From Plantactinospora soyae (GTDB lineage Bacteria > Actinomycetota > Actinomycetes > Mycobacteriales > Micromonosporaceae): a stretch of DNA of 64,000 nucleotides. The position numbers and the translations under genes were made by a program. Location of the stretch: positions 2,542,001 to 2,606,000 of the forward strand of contig NZ_JADBEB010000001.1 in NCBI RefSeq assembly GCF_014874095.1. Direction: 5' to 3'. Of the stretch, positions 1 to 8,311 are shown one piece after another (the first letter of the stretch is position 1; each line of letters starts with the position of its first letter). The notes under the pieces are model-generated. The model saw nothing but the letters and a program-made list of their open reading frames with translations, did not search any database and was not told the DNA's origin.

Positions 1-675
1 AAGGAGTTCGGGGGCACCGTCACCACGCTCACCGCCGTACTCGCCCTGGTCGCGTTCATCGGCGGTGCCTCCTTCGTGGGCGCCGAGTGGAGTACCGGCG
101 GCATGATGAACCTGCTGCTCTGGCGACCGCAGCGGATCAGGGTGCTGCTGACCAAGCTCGGCGCGCTGCTCTCCGCCGTGTGCGGCGTGACCGTGGTAGC
201 CGCGGCGGTCTGGACGGCGTCGTTCTGGGCGACCGCCACCTACCGGGGCAGCACCGAGCGGATGACCTCCGGGGTCTGGCAGTCGTTCGGCCTGACCGGA
301 CTGCGGGGCCTGATCCTGGTACTGGTGGCCGGGGCACTCGGGTTCGGGTTGGCCTCGCTGGGCCGGCACACCGCACTCGCCCTCGGCGGGGTGCTCGGGG
401 TGATGGTGGTCGGGCAGTTCGGCCTGGGCATCGTGCTGGACATGGCCCAGGTCAGGTTCGTCGAGATCTGGCTGCTGCCGACGTACCTGCTGGCCTGGAT
501 GAACAAGAAGGTCACGTTGCAGGACTACGACGCCTGCCAGGCGTCGTTCACCGGTGAGTGTCGACCGGCGACGTTCGACGTCACCTGGCAGAGCTCGTCG
601 ATCCTGCTCGCCGTCTCCCTGGTGCTGGTGCTCGGGGCCGCGATCTGGTCGATGCGCCGCCGGGACATCACCTGA
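1..675 (+). CDS. ABC-2 type transporter permease, 5' end outside window
   Basis: The reading frame is open from base 1, so the N-terminus lies upstream of the window; 224 codons plus a stop are visible. The product is a multi-pass inner-membrane protein with four or five hydrophobic segments and an extracytoplasmic loop holding two cysteines (residues near DACQASFTGECRP). The stretch EWSTGGMMNLLLWRPQR followed by VLLTKL is typical of ABC-2 permeases that work with a separate ATPase, and the tail ends in basic residues (WSMRRRDIT), as is usual for a final cytoplasmic end. The ATPase partner is presumably upstream, out of view. Family assignment is good; the substrate cannot be read. Confidence 0.75.
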   Translation, partial: KEFGGTVTTLTAVLALVAFIGGASFVGAEWSTGGMMNLLLWRPQRIRVLLTKLGALLSAVCGVTVVAAAVWTASFWATATYRGSTERMTSGVWQSFGLTGLRGLILVLVAGALGFGLASLGRHTALALGGVLGVMVVGQFGLGIVLDMAQVRFVEIWLLPTYLLAWMNKKVTLQDYDACQASFTGECRPATFDVTWQSSSILLAVSLVLVLGAAIWSMRRRDIT

Positions 676-862
676 GCCACGGCGGTATCCGGGGGGGTGG
701 TGGTGTCGGGGGCGGCGGCCGGGGGGCGCCGTCCCCGACTTCCGTCTTCGCGGCGGGTGTCGAGCGGGCGCCCGCGAAGTGGCGGCCGGTGCGGTCTTGA
801 CGGGTCGTCGGTAGGCTGGTGAGCCTGTTCGCAGGTCGTGCCATCCAGCCCGGAGGAGCATC

Positions 863-1261
863 ATGAGGAACGCCTCTGCTCCGGCCGACGACGAAGCGGG
901 CGGCGCCGCCACCGAGGTCGGCCGCCCGGATCGGGGCAGCTACGTACCGCAGCCCCGCTCGGCACCCGCCGCCGATTCGGACGATGCGCCCGAGGCTCCC
1001 GAACCGCCCGCGCCGACGTCGCCCGCCGACCCCGCACTCTCCGATCGGGAGCGGGAGATCCTGGCCTTCGAGCAGCGCTGGTGGAAACACGCGGGTGCGA
1101 AGGAACAGGCGATCCGGGACGCTTTCGATATCTCCTCGACCCGGTACTACCAACTCCTCAACGGACTGCTCGACAACCCGGCCGCGCTGGCCGCCGAGCC
1201 GATGCTGGTTGCCCGGCTGCGCCGGCTGCGGGCGGCCCGGAGCCGCAACCGCCGCCGCTGA
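863..1261 (+). CDS. DUF3263 domain protein
   Basis: A 132-residue soluble protein. The first 50 residues are a disordered acidic and proline-rich leader; residues about 54-125 form the DUF3263 domain, with LSDREREILAFEQRWW and an apparent helix-turn-helix (AIRDAFDISSTRYYQLLNGLL) followed by a basic RRLRAARSRNRRR tail. The domain is an actinobacterial family that resembles a small DNA-binding module; its regulatory target is not known from the sequence. The ATG start is set by a strong GGAGGAG Shine-Dalgarno six bases upstream. It stands alone, convergent with the small gene at 1286-1498. Confidence 0.8.
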   Translation: MRNASAPADDEAGGAATEVGRPDRGSYVPQPRSAPAADSDDAPEAPEPPAPTSPADPALSDREREILAFEQRWWKHAGAKEQAIRDAFDISSTRYYQLLNGLLDNPAALAAEPMLVARLRRLRAARSRNRRR

Positions 1262-1285
1262 GCAGCCAGAACGCCGGCAACCGGG

Positions 1286-1498
1286 TCACTTCTCGTAGGT
1301 GCGCAGCCCGTTGCCCAGCGAGATGAAGGTGGGCGCCCACTCGCCGATGAAGATCCCCCACCGGTCGGCCCGGTCGATCCCGGCGCTCTCCATCTGTTTC
1401 GACAGCATCCAGCTCAGGAACGACAGCCCGATGCTGGCAACGCCGGCCATGTACATGTGGTCGGCCCGCAGGCCCATCCGATGCATGTGCTCCAACAT
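1286..1498 (-). CDS. Small hypothetical membrane-associated protein
   Basis: A 70-residue protein with one hydrophobic stretch (MAGVASIGLSFLSWML, residues about 18-33) and a second weakly hydrophobic C-terminal half. It contains clustered methionine and histidine residues at the N-terminus (MLEHMHRMG). A GAGGGGGG Shine-Dalgarno seven bases before the ATG and a codon pattern like its neighbours support a real gene. I do not recognise the family. The histidine/methionine cluster could bind metal, but that is only a guess. Confidence 0.6.
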   Translation of the reverse strand: MLEHMHRMGLRADHMYMAGVASIGLSFLSWMLSKQMESAGIDRADRWGIFIGEWAPTFISLGNGLRTYEK

Positions 1499-1751
1499 TT
1501 GCGTTCCCCCCTCGCGAAAGCTCCCCGCAGCCGACGCTACCGCCCAGCTCAGCCGGGGGGTGCGAGGTTTCCCGGATGCGGTCGACGCGATCGGGCGACC
1601 CGGCCGGCGTGACTTGCGGGGGATGCCGACGGGCAGCGCGATTCGGGGTGGACCGGAGGTCGGTTCGCGGTAGACAGGAGGATGACCGACCCGTCACACC
1701 GCCGGGAGCCGCCATGACAGTGCCGGGCCTCGACCAGCCGGGACCGGGTCG

Positions 1752-2591
1752 ATGATGCGGGTGTGCTCGGCCTCCGAGCCGGCGCCCGGCCGCCCCGACA
1801 ACGAGGACCAGGTCTTCCGGTACGGGGAACTGGTCGGCGTACTCGACGGCGCGACGGTGCCGGACGGCTTCGACACCGGCTGCGTACACGGACCGGTCTG
1901 GTACGTCCGGCAGCTCGCCGCGCGGATCGGCCTGGCCGCCGCGGACCGTCCCGCCGCCGCGCTGACCGGCAACCTGGCCGCCGCGATTCTGGCGGTACGC
2001 GCCGACCACGGCGGCAGGTGCGACCTGGACCATCCGGGAACCCCGTCGGCGACGGTCTGCCTGCTGCGGTACGGCGGGGACCACGTCGACTACCTGGTGC
2101 TCTGCGACAGCCCTCTGGTGCTCGATCTCGGCGAGCGGGTACGGGTGATCTCCGACGACCGGTTGCGGACAGCAATGGCCGACCTGCGGCAGAAGGCGCT
2201 GACGGTGACCGGTACGGGCGGCGAACCGGACGACCAGGCGACCCGGTTCCGCCGCGCGGTGGCGCTGCAACGGGAGCAGATGAACCAGACGCACGGGTAC
2301 TGGGTCGCCGCCGCGAATCCCGACGCGGCGTACCACGCGGTCGCCGGCAGCCTGCCGCTGGACGGACCGGACCGGGTCCGCCGGGCCGCGCTGCTCACCG
2401 ACGGTGCCTCGATCGCGGTCGAGCAGTTCGGCCTCTTCGACTGGCGCGGCCTGCTCGACGTGCTCAGCGAGGCCGGGCCGGGCGAACTGATCCGACGGGT
2501 CCGGCTCGCCGAGGCCGGCGACGGCCAGCGCCGTTCCGGCTTCAAGCGGTACGACGACGCGACCGCCGTGCTGTGCGGCTTCGAGGACTGA
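1752..2591 (+). CDS. PP2C-like protein phosphatase domain protein
   Basis: A 279-residue soluble protein with the landmarks of the PP2C metal-dependent Ser/Thr phosphatase fold: RPDNEDQ near residue 14, GVLDGA near residue 33 (metal-binding Asp-Gly), a central LVLCDSPLVL strand and LLTDGAS near residue 218. These are the acidic residues that bind Mg/Mn in the family. The protein is a divergent, stand-alone phosphatase of the type often annotated only as hypothetical. No cognate kinase is adjacent. Its last codons (GFED and stop) are the first unit of a tandem repeat that runs on downstream. Activity is inferred, not shown; confidence in the fold is moderate. Confidence 0.7.
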   Translation: MMRVCSASEPAPGRPDNEDQVFRYGELVGVLDGATVPDGFDTGCVHGPVWYVRQLAARIGLAAADRPAAALTGNLAAAILAVRADHGGRCDLDHPGTPSATVCLLRYGGDHVDYLVLCDSPLVLDLGERVRVISDDRLRTAMADLRQKALTVTGTGGEPDDQATRFRRAVALQREQMNQTHGYWVAAANPDAAYHAVAGSLPLDGPDRVRRAALLTDGASIAVEQFGLFDWRGLLDVLSEAGPGELIRRVRLAEAGDGQRRSGFKRYDDATAVLCGFED

Positions 2592-2681
2592 GCGACTCCG
2601 GCCGGTTCGAGGACTGAGCGGCTCCGGCCGGTTCGAGGACTGCGCGACTCCGGCCGGTTCGAGGACTGCGCGACTCCGGCC
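2577..2681. repeat. Four tandem copies of a 26-bp unit overlapping a stop codon
   Basis: Four near-identical units begin at 2577 (27 bp, with one extra base), 2604, 2630 and 2656 (26 bp each). Each carries GGTTCGAGGACTG followed by a GCGACTCCGGCC-like tail. The first unit encodes the end of the PP2C-like protein including its TGA; copy two keeps the TGA, whereas copies three and four read TGC at that position. The array looks like slippage duplication of the gene's 3' end. Confidence 0.9.
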
Positions 2682-2735
2682 GACCGGACGGAAACGTGCT
2701 GGTGGTTCTCCGGGCGACCAGCGAAGATCGGGTTC

Positions 2736-3332
2736 GTGTCAGTTCCGCAGCGGCAGGTCCGAGCCTCCTACACCGACGAGACGATCACGGTCTACCAGGC
2801 GTACCCGCCGTCGATCGCCCGGCCGGCGCTGGCGAACGACCGCTTCGTGGCGCCGTTCAAGCGGGAGCGGATGACCTGGGTCAAGCCGTCCTTCCTCTGG
2901 ATGATGTACCGGTGCGGGTGGGCCAGCAAGCCCGATCAGGAGCAGGTGCTGGCGGTCGAGATCAGCCGCACCGGGTTCGAGTGGGCGCTGCGCCGGGCCT
3001 GCCTGAGCCACTACGACGCTGACCGGCACGAGAGCCGTACGGCCTGGGCCGGACAGCTCAAGGCAAGTCCGGTACGCGTGCAGTGGGACCCGGAACGCTC
3101 GCTGGACCTGCGACCGTTGTCCCACCGGTCGTTGCAGGTCGGCCTGAGCGGCGAGGCCGTCGGGCGGTACGTCGACGAGTGGATCGTCGGCATCGACGAC
3201 GTCACGCCGACCGCGTACGCGATCCGGGAGCGGCTGCGGGACGGCGACCGGGCTGGCGCCACCGCGCTGCTCCCCGCCGAGCGGCCGTACCCGCTGCCGG
3301 CGGAGATCGCGACGAGCATCAGCGCTGGGTGA
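2736..3332 (+). CDS. DUF4291 family protein
   Basis: A 198-residue soluble protein that matches DUF4291 along its length: early VRASYTDETITVYQAYPPSIA, then the family hallmark RMTWVKPSFLWMMYRCGW (residues about 47-64), and a later VQWDPERSLDL with RSLQVGL. No membrane segment or signal peptide. The function of DUF4291 is unknown. The start is a GTG directly after the 26-bp repeat array; there is no strong ribosome-binding site, so a slightly different start cannot be excluded. It is followed by 242 bases with no gene that I can see. Confidence 0.8.
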   Translation: MSVPQRQVRASYTDETITVYQAYPPSIARPALANDRFVAPFKRERMTWVKPSFLWMMYRCGWASKPDQEQVLAVEISRTGFEWALRRACLSHYDADRHESRTAWAGQLKASPVRVQWDPERSLDLRPLSHRSLQVGLSGEAVGRYVDEWIVGIDDVTPTAYAIRERLRDGDRAGATALLPAERPYPLPAEIATSISAG

Positions 3333-3574
3333 TCGGATCGGCGCGGAACGGCGGCGAGTCTGACCGACGGGACTCTCGCCTGCCGAAAGGCGGCCAGGGC
3401 GCTCCGGCCGGGGCTGTCGACGGCACCGCCGGCCTCGGCGGGGAACCGGCCGGCGCCGTTCCGGCACGACCAGCCAGTCGGTCAGGTGGACACCCGGTCG
3501 AAAGGCGTGGCCCGAACGGAGCGGGTCTGCCAAACGGGTGGACGCGGCGCCGGCAGGGCGAGAAACATCGGTTC

Positions 3575-4093
3575 GTGACCCGTGAGGTCCGGCTGACGCC
3601 GGTAGACGAGCAGACTCTGGAGCCATTACTGTCGGTAGCGGTCGCCGAGACCGAGCCCGACGAGGTGATGCCGCCGGTCGTTGCTCCGGCCGGCTGGTCG
3701 CAGGCCCGGCGCGACGCGTTCCGGGCGTTCCACCGGGAGAACTACGCCGGGTTGGACGGACCGACCGGCAACCTGATGTACGCGATCGTGCAGGACGGCG
3801 ACGTGGTCGGGATGGCCCGGCTGGGGCGACGCGCCGAACCGGGCACCCTGGAGACCGGACTGTGGCTCGGCAAGTCGACCCGGGGCCAGGGCATCGGACT
3901 GATCGCGTTACGCCTGCTGCTCGCCGAGGCGATCCAGGCCGGGGCCCGGAAGGTGGTGGCCGAGACCCGCGCCGACAATGCTCCGGCGCTCAACCTGCTG
4001 CGCCGCTGTGGCGCGGTGCTGGGACCGGACGGTACGGGGGTCCGGGCGGAGATCCGGCTCGGGGTCAACGAGGACGTGGCCGGCGCCTGGTGA
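3575..4093 (+). CDS. GNAT family N-acetyltransferase
   Basis: A 172-residue GNAT protein. The acetyl-CoA loop is visible as STRGQGIGLIALRLLL (residues about 107-122, R/Q-x-x-G-x-G/A pattern), preceded by a beta strand ETGLWLG and followed by a C-terminal ADNAPALNLLRRCGA helix typical of the fold. The frame stays open about 490 bases upstream, but the upstream part reads as a shadow of the DUF4291 gene; I chose GTG 3575 because the protein then begins with a normal GNAT first strand (VTREVRLTPVDE). The acyl acceptor is unknown. Confidence 0.75.
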   Translation: MTREVRLTPVDEQTLEPLLSVAVAETEPDEVMPPVVAPAGWSQARRDAFRAFHRENYAGLDGPTGNLMYAIVQDGDVVGMARLGRRAEPGTLETGLWLGKSTRGQGIGLIALRLLLAEAIQAGARKVVAETRADNAPALNLLRRCGAVLGPDGTGVRAEIRLGVNEDVAGAW

Positions 4094-4238
4094 CGACCTC
4101 GCCGGACCCGACGGCAGCGGCCGGCTCTCGCCCGTGGTGCGAGTCCATCGGATCCGCTGGATCGGTCCCGCCGCCCGGGTCTGGTAATTTTGATCACGTG
4201 CCCGGCGCCGGGGCCCGCCCGCCCGCCGTGATGCGGGG

Positions 4239-4778
4239 GTGACGGACGTGGACTACCTCGAAATGGCCTGCCGGGTGCTGCTCGGGGTGGTCTTCCTGGT
4301 CTCGGCCGCCAGCAAGCTACGGAACCGTTCGGCGTTCGACGCGTTCGCGGTCGGGCTCCGGGACACCGGCCTGGTCTCCGCCGGCAACACCCGACGGATC
4401 GGTGTGCTGACGGTCGCGGCCGAGGTCGGGGTGGTGCTGCTGCTGGCGGTTCCGGCGACCGTACCGATCGGCTATCTGCTGGCCGGGGCGCTGCTGGCGG
4501 TGTTCGTCGGAGGCATCGGGCTGATGATGCGCCGGGGGGTCGACGCGACCTGCCCGTGTTTCGGGGTGTCGACCACCCGGCTGGGCGGCCGGCAGGTCAT
4601 CCGCAACGCGGTGCTGCTGGCCATCGCCGGCACCGGCCTGGTCGCGGCGCTGGCCGGGACGGGAGTCGGCTCCGGTGAGTGGGCCGGTCTGCTGCTGGCG
4701 GCCGTCACCGGCGCCGTGGTGGCGCTGATCGTCGTACGGCTCGACGACATCGTCGACCTCTTCGCCTCGACCGCCTAG
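4239..4778 (+). CDS. MauE/DoxX-like membrane protein
   Basis: A 179-residue integral membrane protein with four predicted transmembrane helices (about residues 7-25, 52-70, 75-95 and 145-165). The CPCFG motif near residue 107, following RRGVDAT, is characteristic of the MauE family, which in methylamine-utilising bacteria helps disulfide formation in methylamine dehydrogenase. Here it stands alone, without mauD or a thioredoxin gene nearby, so a role in some periplasmic thiol-redox process is inference. GTG start; the in-frame ATG just upstream is not usable because it runs into a stop. Confidence 0.75.
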   Translation: MTDVDYLEMACRVLLGVVFLVSAASKLRNRSAFDAFAVGLRDTGLVSAGNTRRIGVLTVAAEVGVVLLLAVPATVPIGYLLAGALLAVFVGGIGLMMRRGVDATCPCFGVSTTRLGGRQVIRNAVLLAIAGTGLVAALAGTGVGSGEWAGLLLAAVTGAVVALIVVRLDDIVDLFASTA

Positions 4779-4821
4779 CGGGATCCGCCCCGCTCCGGCG
4801 CCAGCCGATGACCGGCCGGGG

Positions 4822-5409
4822 CTATTGCCGACGGGCCGCCGGACCCAGTCCCGCGAAGACGATGCCGAGGGTACGACGTTGCAGGTCGGCGTCCCAGCCG
4901 CCGAGCAGGGCCCCCTGACAGGTGCTGGCGAGCAGCGCCATGACCTCGGGCAGCCGTACCCGGTCGTCGACGGTGCCGGCGTCCTGTGCCTGCCGCAGCA
5001 GTCCGTCGACGGCCTGGGCGAAGACCTGCACCACCTCCGGGACCGTGATGCCGGCGCCCGTCGAGGTGATGAGGTCGACCACCGCCTTCTTCGTCGCGGC
5101 CTGCTCGACGAGGCGGCGGAAGAACGTGAACAGCGCGGTGCCGGGATCGCCGCTGCGGCCGAGCGCCTCCACCTCCCGGGCGAGCCGTTCGAGCAGGTTC
5201 TTCATGATGGCGGTCAGTAGGTCGTTCTTGGTCGGGAAGTGCCGGAACACGGTGCCGATCGCGACCCCGGCCCGGAGCGCCACCTCTTCGGTCGACGCCG
5301 ACACCCCGTACTCGGCGAAGACCTGCTCGGCGGCGTCGAGGATCCGTACGCGGTTGCGCTGGGCGTCGGCCCGGATCGGTCGGCCGGTGCCGCTGGTGCC
5401 GGGCGTCAT
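4822..5409 (-). CDS. TetR family transcriptional regulator
   Basis: A 195-residue regulator. The N-terminal helix-turn-helix is clear: RILDAAEQVFAEYGVSAST (residues about 22-40), then VALRAGVAIGTVFRHFPTK, the TetR recognition helix. The C-terminal 130 residues form the variable ligand-binding domain. The gene is convergent with the MauE-like gene and is followed upstream by a short region holding an inverted repeat at 5457-5472 that could be its own operator. The ligand and targets cannot be read from the sequence. Confidence 0.9.
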   Translation of the reverse strand: MTPGTSGTGRPIRADAQRNRVRILDAAEQVFAEYGVSASTEEVALRAGVAIGTVFRHFPTKNDLLTAIMKNLLERLAREVEALGRSGDPGTALFTFFRRLVEQAATKKAVVDLITSTGAGITVPEVVQVFAQAVDGLLRQAQDAGTVDDRVRLPEVMALLASTCQGALLGGWDADLQRRTLGIVFAGLGPAARRQ

Positions 5410-5456
5410 CCGGACGGGTCTCCTTCGCCAGGTGCACCGGGACCCGTTCGGTCAAG

Positions 5457-5472
5457 GTGAGTCACAACTCAC
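5457..5472. promoter_or_regulatory. Candidate TetR operator (GTGAGT-4-ACTCAC)
   Basis: A perfect 6-bp inverted repeat, GTGAGT and ACTCAC separated by four bases, lies 48 bases upstream of the tetR start codon and is the only dyad in this 93-base gap. Its size fits TetR-type operators. Autoregulation is inference. Confidence 0.45.
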
Positions 5473-5502
5473 TCTATCGCCGGACCGGTCCCGCCGAGGT
5501 GC

Positions 5503-7782
5503 TCAGCGCTGCGCCGCGTACGCCGCCAGCCAGGCGACCTGGCTCGGATCCAGCGAGGGCCGGACCCGGCCCCGGGCGGTCGCCACGTGCGCGGCGCTGA
5601 CCGTGGTCGCCTCCAACGACTCGCGCATCGCCGCGAGCGCCGCCTCCCGGACCAGCGCCGCGCAGTCGGCGGCGGAGAAGCCGTCCAACTCCTCGGCCAG
5701 GGCGGCCAGGTCCACCTCGGCGTCGAGCGGTACCGAGCGGGAGGCCGCGCGGAGGATCTCGGCCCGGGCGGCGGCGTCCGGCGGAGGCACGTAGACGCCG
5801 CGCTCCAGCCGGCCGGGCCGGAGCAGTGCCGGATCCACCAGATCCGGCCGGTTCGTCGCGCCGATCACCACCACGTTGCGCAGCGGCTCCACCCCGTCGA
5901 GTTCGGTGAGCAGGGCGGCGACCACCCGGTCCGTGGTGCCGCCGTCGGTGGCCTGCCCGCGTATCGGGGCCAGCGCGTCAACCTCGTCGAGGAAGACCAG
6001 CGTCGGCGCGGCGTCCCGGGCCCGCCGGAAGAGTTCCCGGACCGCCCGCTCGCTCTCACCCACCCACTTCGACAGCAGCTCCGCGCCCTTGACCGACAAC
6101 ACGTTCGCCCGGCCGGTACCGGCCAGCGCGGTGACCAGGAACGTCTTTCCGCAGCCGGGCGGGCCGTAGAGCAGCACCCCGCGCGGCGGCTGCACGCCGA
6201 GCCGGGCGAACGTGTCCGGATAGTTCAGCGGCCACAGCACCGACTCGGTCAGCATCTCCTTGACCTCGACCATGTCGCCCACGTCGTCGAGGGTGACGTC
6301 GGCCAACTCCAACATCGAGGACTCGGCCATCGAGGTGGGCCGGACCACCTCCAGCGCCGCCGAGAAGTCGGCCATCGCCACCGTGGGGGCGGTCGCCGCC
6401 TTCTGGCGCAGGGCGGCGCGTACCCCGGCCTCCCGGGCCAGCGCGGCCAGGTCGGCGGCGACGAATCCCGGCGTACGGGCGGCCACCTCGTCCAGCCGTA
6501 CGTCCTCGGCGAGCGGCATTCCCCGGGTCAGCACGGTCAACTGCTCCCGGCGCAGGGCGGCGTCCGGCAGCGGTACCGCGATCTCCAGCGAGAGCAGGTC
6601 GGGGGCGCGTAACGACGGGTCCACGGACTCCGGGCGGCTCGTCGTGCAGATCACCGCCGTTCCGGTCCGTACCGCCTCGGTGAGCAGTTGGCGGAAGACC
6701 GTACCGATCGGTCCGGGAACGTCGCGTGGGGCGAGCGCCTCGACGTCGGAGACCAGCAGCACCGTCGGCGGGCTGTCCCGCACGGACCGGACGGTCTCCC
6801 GGAGCCGGCGGGCGGCGGAGTCGTTGGTCAGCGCGGCGAGTTCGGGCGCCCAGAGCGCGGCCACCCGGGCGCCGACCGAACTGGCGACCGCCTGGACCAT
6901 GGCGGACTTGCCCGAACCGGCGGGCCCGGTGATCAGTATCCCGAGCGACACCGTGGTACCCAGCCGGCCCAGCACCTCACGGTGGTGGAAGCCGAGGTCC
7001 AGCAGCTCGGTGAGCTCCTCCGCCTGCGCCCGCAGGCCGGGCAACTCGTCCAGACCCGGTCCCGGGTCCGGTTCCGGTACGGCCGGAGAGCCGGCCCCGG
7101 TCGCCGTCCTGACCTCGGCCGGGCCGGTGCCGTGGGTGAGGTGGCCGTCCTGCCAGCCGACCATGGTGTCCATCGTGACGAGTACGGAGACGGTCTGCTC
7201 CGAGCCCGGACCGGTCCTCGGGCCGGCGACGCCGTTACCGGTCGCACCGCCCGGTCCGGCCGCGGACTCCGCCGAGGTGACCGTGAGCAGGGTGCTCGTC
7301 CACGCGTAGCCGACGGTGTTGGCCAGACTGCGCCGGGCGGCCTCGACCAGGGTCCGGACCGCCGCCTCCGGAAGTACGTCCTGGGGCAGCAGTGAGACGT
7401 CGTCGCCCGTGGTCACCATCTTGCCGAGCAGTGCCAGGCGGAGCATCTCCGGCGAGACGGCGGCGGTGATCTCCGCCGGCCCGGTCAGGATCACCCGCCG
7501 GGCGGCCACCACGGGGATGGGCGTCACCGTCACCTGGCTGCCGTCCCGGACACCGAGGTTGCCGAGGATCAGGTCGTCGGCGTAGAGCAGCGCCCGGCTG
7601 GTGGTCGGCTCCGCCCGCGCCACGATCCCGGCGGTCGTACGGCGCCCGGTGAGCTGCACCGGATCGCCGGGATGCAGACCCAGCGCGGTCAGCACCTCCG
7701 GATGTAGCCGGACGATGCCCCGCCGGGCTTCCAGGGCGGCCGGACGCAGGTTGGCCGTGAGCGTGAGATCCGGACCCGTCAC
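5503..7782 (-). CDS. Cdc48/VCP-like double AAA+ ATPase
   Basis: A 759-residue protein built like archaeal and actinobacterial Cdc48: an N-terminal double-psi barrel domain (residues about 1-90), a variable linker, AAA domain D1 (about 250-480) and AAA domain D2 (about 500-740). D2 is canonical, with GPPGCGKT at about 540, LVFLDE at about 595 and an arginine-finger segment NRPDLVDPALLRPGRLER near 644. D1 keeps Walker A (GPAGSGKS, about 286) but its Walker B reads VLLVSDVEAL, so the usual Asp-Glu pair is Ser-Asp. Such proteins unfold or remodel substrates. GTG 7782 gives a normal N-domain start; it is the last gene of the conservon-type operon, 56 bases after its neighbour. Confidence 0.88.
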   Translation of the reverse strand: MTGPDLTLTANLRPAALEARRGIVRLHPEVLTALGLHPGDPVQLTGRRTTAGIVARAEPTTSRALLYADDLILGNLGVRDGSQVTVTPIPVVAARRVILTGPAEITAAVSPEMLRLALLGKMVTTGDDVSLLPQDVLPEAAVRTLVEAARRSLANTVGYAWTSTLLTVTSAESAAGPGGATGNGVAGPRTGPGSEQTVSVLVTMDTMVGWQDGHLTHGTGPAEVRTATGAGSPAVPEPDPGPGLDELPGLRAQAEELTELLDLGFHHREVLGRLGTTVSLGILITGPAGSGKSAMVQAVASSVGARVAALWAPELAALTNDSAARRLRETVRSVRDSPPTVLLVSDVEALAPRDVPGPIGTVFRQLLTEAVRTGTAVICTTSRPESVDPSLRAPDLLSLEIAVPLPDAALRREQLTVLTRGMPLAEDVRLDEVAARTPGFVAADLAALAREAGVRAALRQKAATAPTVAMADFSAALEVVRPTSMAESSMLELADVTLDDVGDMVEVKEMLTESVLWPLNYPDTFARLGVQPPRGVLLYGPPGCGKTFLVTALAGTGRANVLSVKGAELLSKWVGESERAVRELFRRARDAAPTLVFLDEVDALAPIRGQATDGGTTDRVVAALLTELDGVEPLRNVVVIGATNRPDLVDPALLRPGRLERGVYVPPPDAAARAEILRAASRSVPLDAEVDLAALAEELDGFSAADCAALVREAALAAMRESLEATTVSAAHVATARGRVRPSLDPSQVAWLAAYAAQR

Positions 7783-7838
7783 CGGCCGAGAGTACCGGCC
7801 GGGAGCCAGCCCCGGCGGCAATGGTGCGGCCCGGCCCG

Positions 7839-8258
7839 TCAGGGCTGGTGGTCGTCCGGGCCGAGCAGGGACGGGTCCCGCCGGATCAGGTCGGCCAGCC
7901 GGGCGGCGGCGTCGGGTGCCGGGGGATCCTCCGGTGCTGCCCAACTCGGCACTGTCTTGACCGACATTGGCCATGAATGCGGAGGCTGGCCGGCGGTCGG
8001 CAACGCCGGTTCGGCCGCCGGCCGTACCGTCACCGTTCCGTCCACCCAGGCGACGTGCATGGCCGAGATCTTCGGGCCGTCGGCGACCCACATCGTGACC
8101 GCCAACGACGGATGCTCGGCGACAACCCGCTGTACGGCCTCGGTCACCTCGTCGACGGGTGACCCGGCCTGGGCCGCCGCCGCCTCCTGGGCCCGCCGTC
8201 GCTGCAACGCCTCGCGACGCTCCATTCGTGCGAGTGCGTCGTCCAGTTCGCCCCTCAT
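7839..8258 (-). CDS. Conserved hypothetical protein in conservon operon
   Basis: A 139-residue protein with an N-terminal charged, probably coiled-coil segment (residues 1-35, rich in Arg, Glu and Ala), a central alpha/beta region containing HPSLAVTMWVADGPKISAMHV and a proline-rich tail ending LIRRDPSLLGPDD. No membrane segments. I do not recognise a named family. It has an excellent GGGGAAGG ribosome-binding site and sits between the GTPase gene (53 bases away) and the AAA ATPase gene (56 bases), all on one strand, so a role as linker or partner between GTPase and ATPase is plausible but unproven. Confidence 0.7.
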   Translation of the reverse strand: MRGELDDALARMERREALQRRRAQEAAAAQAGSPVDEVTEAVQRVVAEHPSLAVTMWVADGPKISAMHVAWVDGTVTVRPAAEPALPTAGQPPHSWPMSVKTVPSWAAPEDPPAPDAAARLADLIRRDPSLLGPDDHQP

Positions 8259-8311
8259 GGTGTCACCTTCCCCGGCCCAACCGTCGACCGAATTGGCCGG
8301 ACCGTCGCGGG

